DNA from: Deltaproteobacteria bacterium
Lineage (GTDB): Bacteria > Desulfobacterota > Syntrophia > Syntrophales > UBA2210
NCBI GenBank assembly: GCA_019314085.1
Contig: JAFCZZ010000038.1
Coordinates: forward strand, 1 to 9,594
DNA: 9,594 bases
Direction of reading: 5' to 3'
Shown here piece by piece: positions 6,538-9,594 of this stretch; the stretch's first letter is position 1, and the number at the start of each line of letters is the position of its first letter. A program made the position numbers and the translations under genes. The notes under the pieces are model-generated. The model worked only from the letters and a program-made list of their open reading frames with translations, did no database searches and was not told where the DNA came from.

Positions 6538-7215
6538 ATGAGAACAGTTGCATTAAGTGCTCAGGTGCGTGAGGGGGTCGGGAAAGGTCCGTCGAGGAGG
6601 TTGCGATCGGAGGGGTTTGTTCCCGCGACGTTCTACGGGTATCAGGCTGAACCGATTGTGATCAAGGTGAATTCTTCCGAACTGATCAAGACCCTGGTCA
6701 AGGGAAGGGGAGAGACGGTTTTCGTGAAGCTTGGGATAAAGGCCGGCAAGAGTAAAAAGGTCGAAAAACTATCGGTCATCAAAGACCTGCAGATTGACAC
6801 GATAAACAGGAAGCCGGTGCACGTCGATTTTTATGAAATCAGAATGGACAGAACCCTCACCGTGGATGTTCCCGTTCTTTTTTCGGGTACACCGGTGGGC
6901 GTGGAAGATGGTGGTGAGTTGCAACAGCTCAAGAGGGATGTGAAGGTATCGGGTCTCCCTTCCGACCTCCCGGAATCTATTGAGATAGACATCAGTCACC
7001 TTACGATAGGTGATTCTATCAAGGTTGCTGATCTTGTTGTTGAAGATGGGATCCAGCTTCTCGATAATGATGATGTAGCCGTCGTGGCCGTGGTGCCCAC
7101 ACGGGTGAGCCTGATGACAGAAGTGGCTGGCGGTGAAGAGGAAGAAGGAGAGGTCACGGAAGGGGAAGAGGCGGCCTCTGCTGAATCGGAGGGTGAAGAG
7201 GAACAGTCCGAATAG
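6538..7215 (+). CDS. rplY: Large ribosomal subunit protein bL25 (Ctc/TL5 type)
   Basis: bL25 binds 5S rRNA in the large ribosomal subunit. At 225 residues it is the long, two-domain form (T. thermophilus TL5 206, B. subtilis Ctc about 204; E. coli L25 only 94). Residues 1 to about 92 are the 5S-binding domain, with REGVGKGPSRRLR and GFVPATFYG. Residues about 95-190 are the TL5-type beta domain, with HVDFYEI, VPVLFSGTPVGV and LPESIEIDIS. The last 28 residues (198-225) are an acidic tail with 14 Glu, probably disordered. The ATG at 6538 is chosen because AGGAG (6527-6531) lies 6 nt before it; an in-frame TTG at 6532 is too close to that site. The gene follows prs and precedes pth, as is common in this group. 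Confidence 0.95.
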   Translation: MRTVALSAQVREGVGKGPSRRLRSEGFVPATFYGYQAEPIVIKVNSSELIKTLVKGRGETVFVKLGIKAGKSKKVEKLSVIKDLQIDTINRKPVHVDFYEIRMDRTLTVDVPVLFSGTPVGVEDGGELQQLKRDVKVSGLPSDLPESIEIDISHLTIGDSIKVADLVVEDGIQLLDNDDVAVVAVVPTRVSLMTEVAGGEEEEGEVTEGEEAASAESEGEEEQSE

Positions 7216-7240
7216 TGGCGGTTCTCCGACAGGGGGACAG

Positions 7241-7831
7241 GTGAAGCTTATAGCTGGACTGGGAAATCCCGGCATCAGGTACTCCTATAGCAGGCATAAT
7301 ATAGGGTTTTTGGTTCTGGATGCATTGGCCTTGGCGGCGGATATAGAGATTAACCGCGGGAAGTTTGATTCTTACCTTGGCAGGGGGATAATTTCAGGGG
7401 CTCCGGTTGTTTTGGCAAAGCCCCAGACTTTTATGAACCTCAGCGGGGTTGCCGTAGGAAAGTTGGCCCGGTACTTCGGGATAGGCACCGAAGAGATACT
7501 CATTGTTCATGACGATATGGATTTTCCAACCGGTGATGTCCGAATAAAGATGGGTGGCGGAGCCGGAGGACACAAGGGGCTGCTCTCCATCATCGATCAC
7601 CTTGGGGGATCCGGGTTTGCCAGGATCCGGGTGGGTATCGGCAGGCCGCCTGCAGGAGAGATGACCGAAGGGTATGTGCTTGAGCGGTTCTCCGAGTGCG
7701 AAATACAGACAGTGCCCCATGTCATTGAACGGGCATGCGATGCGGTGTTTGAGGTTGTTTCATCCGGCGTTCAGGCGGCGATGAACAGGTTTAATGTAAG
7801 AATCACACAAAACTCAAGTGAGGAGGTATGA
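7241..7831 (+). CDS. pth: Peptidyl-tRNA hydrolase
   Basis: Pth cleaves the ester bond of peptidyl-tRNAs released from stalled ribosomes and so recycles tRNA. The 196 residues match the bacterial family (about 190-200). Conserved residues are Asn9 in GLGNPG, catalytic His19 in SRHNIGF, Asn66 in TFMNLSG, Asp91 in VHDDMDFP and His111 in GGGAGGHKG. Position 112 is Lys where E. coli has Asn114, a substrate-contacting residue. The C-terminus, with AAMNRFN, is typical. The start is a GTG at 7241 with AGGGGG (7231-7236) 4 nt upstream; the frame is open further upstream, but only inside rplY and without a better site. The TGA overlaps the hppA ATG by 4 bp. Confidence 0.95.
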   Translation: MKLIAGLGNPGIRYSYSRHNIGFLVLDALALAADIEINRGKFDSYLGRGIISGAPVVLAKPQTFMNLSGVAVGKLARYFGIGTEEILIVHDDMDFPTGDVRIKMGGGAGGHKGLLSIIDHLGGSGFARIRVGIGRPPAGEMTEGYVLERFSECEIQTVPHVIERACDAVFEVVSSGVQAAMNRFNVRITQNSSEEV

Positions 7832-9594
7832 ACGGGACTATGGAATTTTTGGTAGATTATGCGTGGTTATGGGGCGTCATAGGATTGGTACTGGCGTTCA
7901 TAATTTACAAATACGTTATGACCTTTTCTCCGGGTAACGACGTAATGGTTGAGATCATGGACAGGATACATGAGGGTGCCATGGTCTTCTTGAAGCGGGA
8001 ATACAGGATCATAGCGATCTTTGTCGTTATCGTATTTCTCTTGCTCTTCTTTGCCCTGGATAACCCGATGTCATCCGTGGCGTTCCTGGCAGGGGCTCTC
8101 TGTTCTCTGATGGCCGGTGTGTTCGGGATGCAGGCGGCCACCCTCTCCAACGCGAGGACCGCTGAGGCGGCCAGGGCGTATGGTCAGGGCAGGGCCCTGA
8201 CGGTGGCCTTCTTCGGTGGCTCCGTTATGGGGCTTTCCGTTGCGTCCCTCGGGCTGCTCGGACTTGGCATATTCTTCTACTTCTTTGCCGAGACAGATCC
8301 CGTTGTCATCAACGGTTTCGCCATGGGCGCCTCTTCGATCGCGCTCTTTGCCCGTGTTGGCGGTGGTATCTTCACCAAGACGGCCGACGTGGGATCCGAC
8401 CTGGTTGGAAAAATTGAAGCAGGCATTCCCGAAGACGATCCGAGAAACCCCGGTGTCACCGCGGACAACGTTGGAGACAACGTGGGCGATATCGCCGGTA
8501 TGGGCGCGGATCTTTATGAATCATACTGCGGTTCCGTTATCGCCGCCATTGCGATCGGTTCTACAATGGGTCTCGGTATGGAAGGAATGGCGATGAAGTG
8601 GATGATGCTCCCGATGCTGTTCATCATTGTCGGACTCCTTGCATCAGTCATCGGAATCGGGCTGTTTAATTTCCTCAAAAATATGAAACCCCAGTCGGCA
8701 CTGAGTAATTCCCTCTATATCGCGGGGATTCTCTTCATCGTCGGTTCGTACTTCGTAGTCAAGTCTATTACGGCGGGGATGTCTGCCGAGTATCTGAATA
8801 GCCTGGGGATGATCAGCGCGCTGGGACCCTTCTGGGCCGTTCTCCTCGGTATCGTTGCCGGTATGCTGATCGGCGCCGTCACGGAGTACTACACTGCCCG
8901 TGGCCCTGTTGTCAGGATAGCCGCGTCGTCTCAGACCGGTCCAGCTACAATCATTATCAGTGGTTTTGCCGTCGGTCTCGAGAGCGTGGTGGCCCCGGTA
9001 TTCCTCATAGCTATTGCTATCTGGCTGTCCTATATAACCTGCGGTATCTACGGTATAGCCATTGCCGGTGTCGGCATGCTGGGTACGGTGGGTATGACTA
9101 TGTCCGTCGACAGCTACGGTCCAATTGCCGATAACGCGGGTGGTATCGCGGAGCAGGCCCACATGCCTCCTGAGGTACGGGAGATCACGGACGGCCTCGA
9201 CGCGGTGGGTAACACGACCGCTGCTATCGGTAAGGGTTTTGCCATCGGTTCGGCGGCGCTCACGGCACTGGCCATGTTCGCGGCCTACACCGCCACGGTA
9301 AAGACCTTCCCCGGTTTTGAGAATTTTGCTCTCGATCTGACCGAGGCGCACGTTATCACCGGTGTGTTCCTGGGCGGGCTGATCCCCTGCCTGCTGGCTG
9401 CCCTCACGATGACCGCTGTCGGTGAAGCGGCGTTTGATATGATCAACGAGATCAGGCGGCAGTTCAGAGAGATCCCCGGTATCATGGAAGGGACGACGCC
9501 TCCCGACACGAACAGGTGTGTGGATATCGCCACAACCGCGGCCCTGAAGAGGATGATACTCCCCGGTGTTTGTGCGATACTGGCCCCCGTTATT
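7828..9594 (+). CDS. hppA: Membrane-bound cation-pumping pyrophosphatase (partial, C-terminus missing)
   Basis: This integral membrane enzyme hydrolyses pyrophosphate and pumps Na+ or H+ out of the cytoplasm. The visible 589 residues, of about 670-700 in the family, include at least 13 hydrophobic segments. The PPi/Mg-binding motifs are DVGSDLVGKIEAGIPEDDP starting at Asp187, then NVGDNVGD; later come DSYGPIADNAGG and the GNTTAAIGKG region. Ala465 and Gly468 in that last motif are the residues of the K+-dependent class; K+-independent enzymes have Lys and Thr there. Glu231 in DLYESY sits where Na+-pumping enzymes have their ion-gate Glu, whereas plant H+ pumps have it four residues later. K+-dependent and probably Na+-transporting is therefore an inference. 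The ATG at 7828 overlaps the pth stop (ATGA), but AGGAGG at 7821-7826 is only 1 nt from it. The next ATG at 7840 has 13 nt spacing, so the exact start is uncertain. Confidence 0.95.
   Translation, partial: MNGTMEFLVDYAWLWGVIGLVLAFIIYKYVMTFSPGNDVMVEIMDRIHEGAMVFLKREYRIIAIFVVIVFLLLFFALDNPMSSVAFLAGALCSLMAGVFGMQAATLSNARTAEAARAYGQGRALTVAFFGGSVMGLSVASLGLLGLGIFFYFFAETDPVVINGFAMGASSIALFARVGGGIFTKTADVGSDLVGKIEAGIPEDDPRNPGVTADNVGDNVGDIAGMGADLYESYCGSVIAAIAIGSTMGLGMEGMAMKWMMLPMLFIIVGLLASVIGIGLFNFLKNMKPQSALSNSLYIAGILFIVGSYFVVKSITAGMSAEYLNSLGMISALGPFWAVLLGIVAGMLIGAVTEYYTARGPVVRIAASSQTGPATIIISGFAVGLESVVAPVFLIAIAIWLSYITCGIYGIAIAGVGMLGTVGMTMSVDSYGPIADNAGGIAEQAHMPPEVREITDGLDAVGNTTAAIGKGFAIGSAALTALAMFAAYTATVKTFPGFENFALDLTEAHVITGVFLGGLIPCLLAALTMTAVGEAAFDMINEIRRQFREIPGIMEGTTPPDTNRCVDIATTAALKRMILPGVCAILAPVI

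Noticed and set aside
8644..9351. Minus-strand open frame of 235 codons opposite hppA
   Set aside because: The product is rich in Arg, Asp, Gly and His with no family resemblance, a typical antisense shadow of a membrane protein gene.

Overview
The window looks like a chromosomal stretch from a mid-GC Gram-negative anaerobe. The best guess is Desulfobacterota (the former Deltaproteobacteria, Syntrophales/Geobacter-like side). This rests on the order DUF1844 – ispE – tRNA-Gln – prs – rplY – pth, on the long Ctc/TL5-type bL25, and on a membrane pyrophosphatase. The assignment comes from gene order and protein style, not from a database search. All complete genes are on the + strand.

Layout. 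Bases 1 to about 138 hold a minus-strand 5' end of what looks like an insertion-sequence transposase, with a good ribosome binding site and two near-identical 15-bp repeats. A sigma70-like promoter (TTGACA, 17 bp, TATCTT) follows directly. It serves a two-gene unit: a diadenylate cyclase with a PK_C-like N-terminal domain (DacZ-like architecture, 212-1081), then, 5 bp later, the ClpB disaggregase (1087-3678). The 391-bp gap after clpB contains no intact gene but carries a short open frame (3763-3888) that reads like the extreme C-terminus of an HtpX/M48 membrane protease, probably a gene remnant.

From 4070 to the right edge runs a tightly packed second unit: a DUF1844 protein, ispE (overlapping it by 4 bp), tRNA-Gln(UUG) starting on the very next base after the ispE stop codon, prs, a 145-nt leader with a hairpin, rplY (bL25), pth, and hppA (overlapping pth by 4 bp and cut off by the window edge after 589 codons).

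How the genes fit together. The first unit joins second-messenger synthesis (c-di-AMP) to protein rescue after stress. The second is a housekeeping cluster around translation and precursor supply: isoprenoid precursor kinase, a tRNA, PRPP for nucleotides, a 5S-rRNA-binding ribosomal protein, peptidyl-tRNA recycling, and a K+-dependent, probably Na+-pumping pyrophosphatase that would recover energy from the PPi released by biosynthesis. I found no CRISPR array, phage genes or evident new defence system. The most unusual points are the DacZ-like cyclase upstream of clpB, the stop-codon/tRNA junction, the rplY leader, the htpX-like remnant and the IS end abutting the first promoter.
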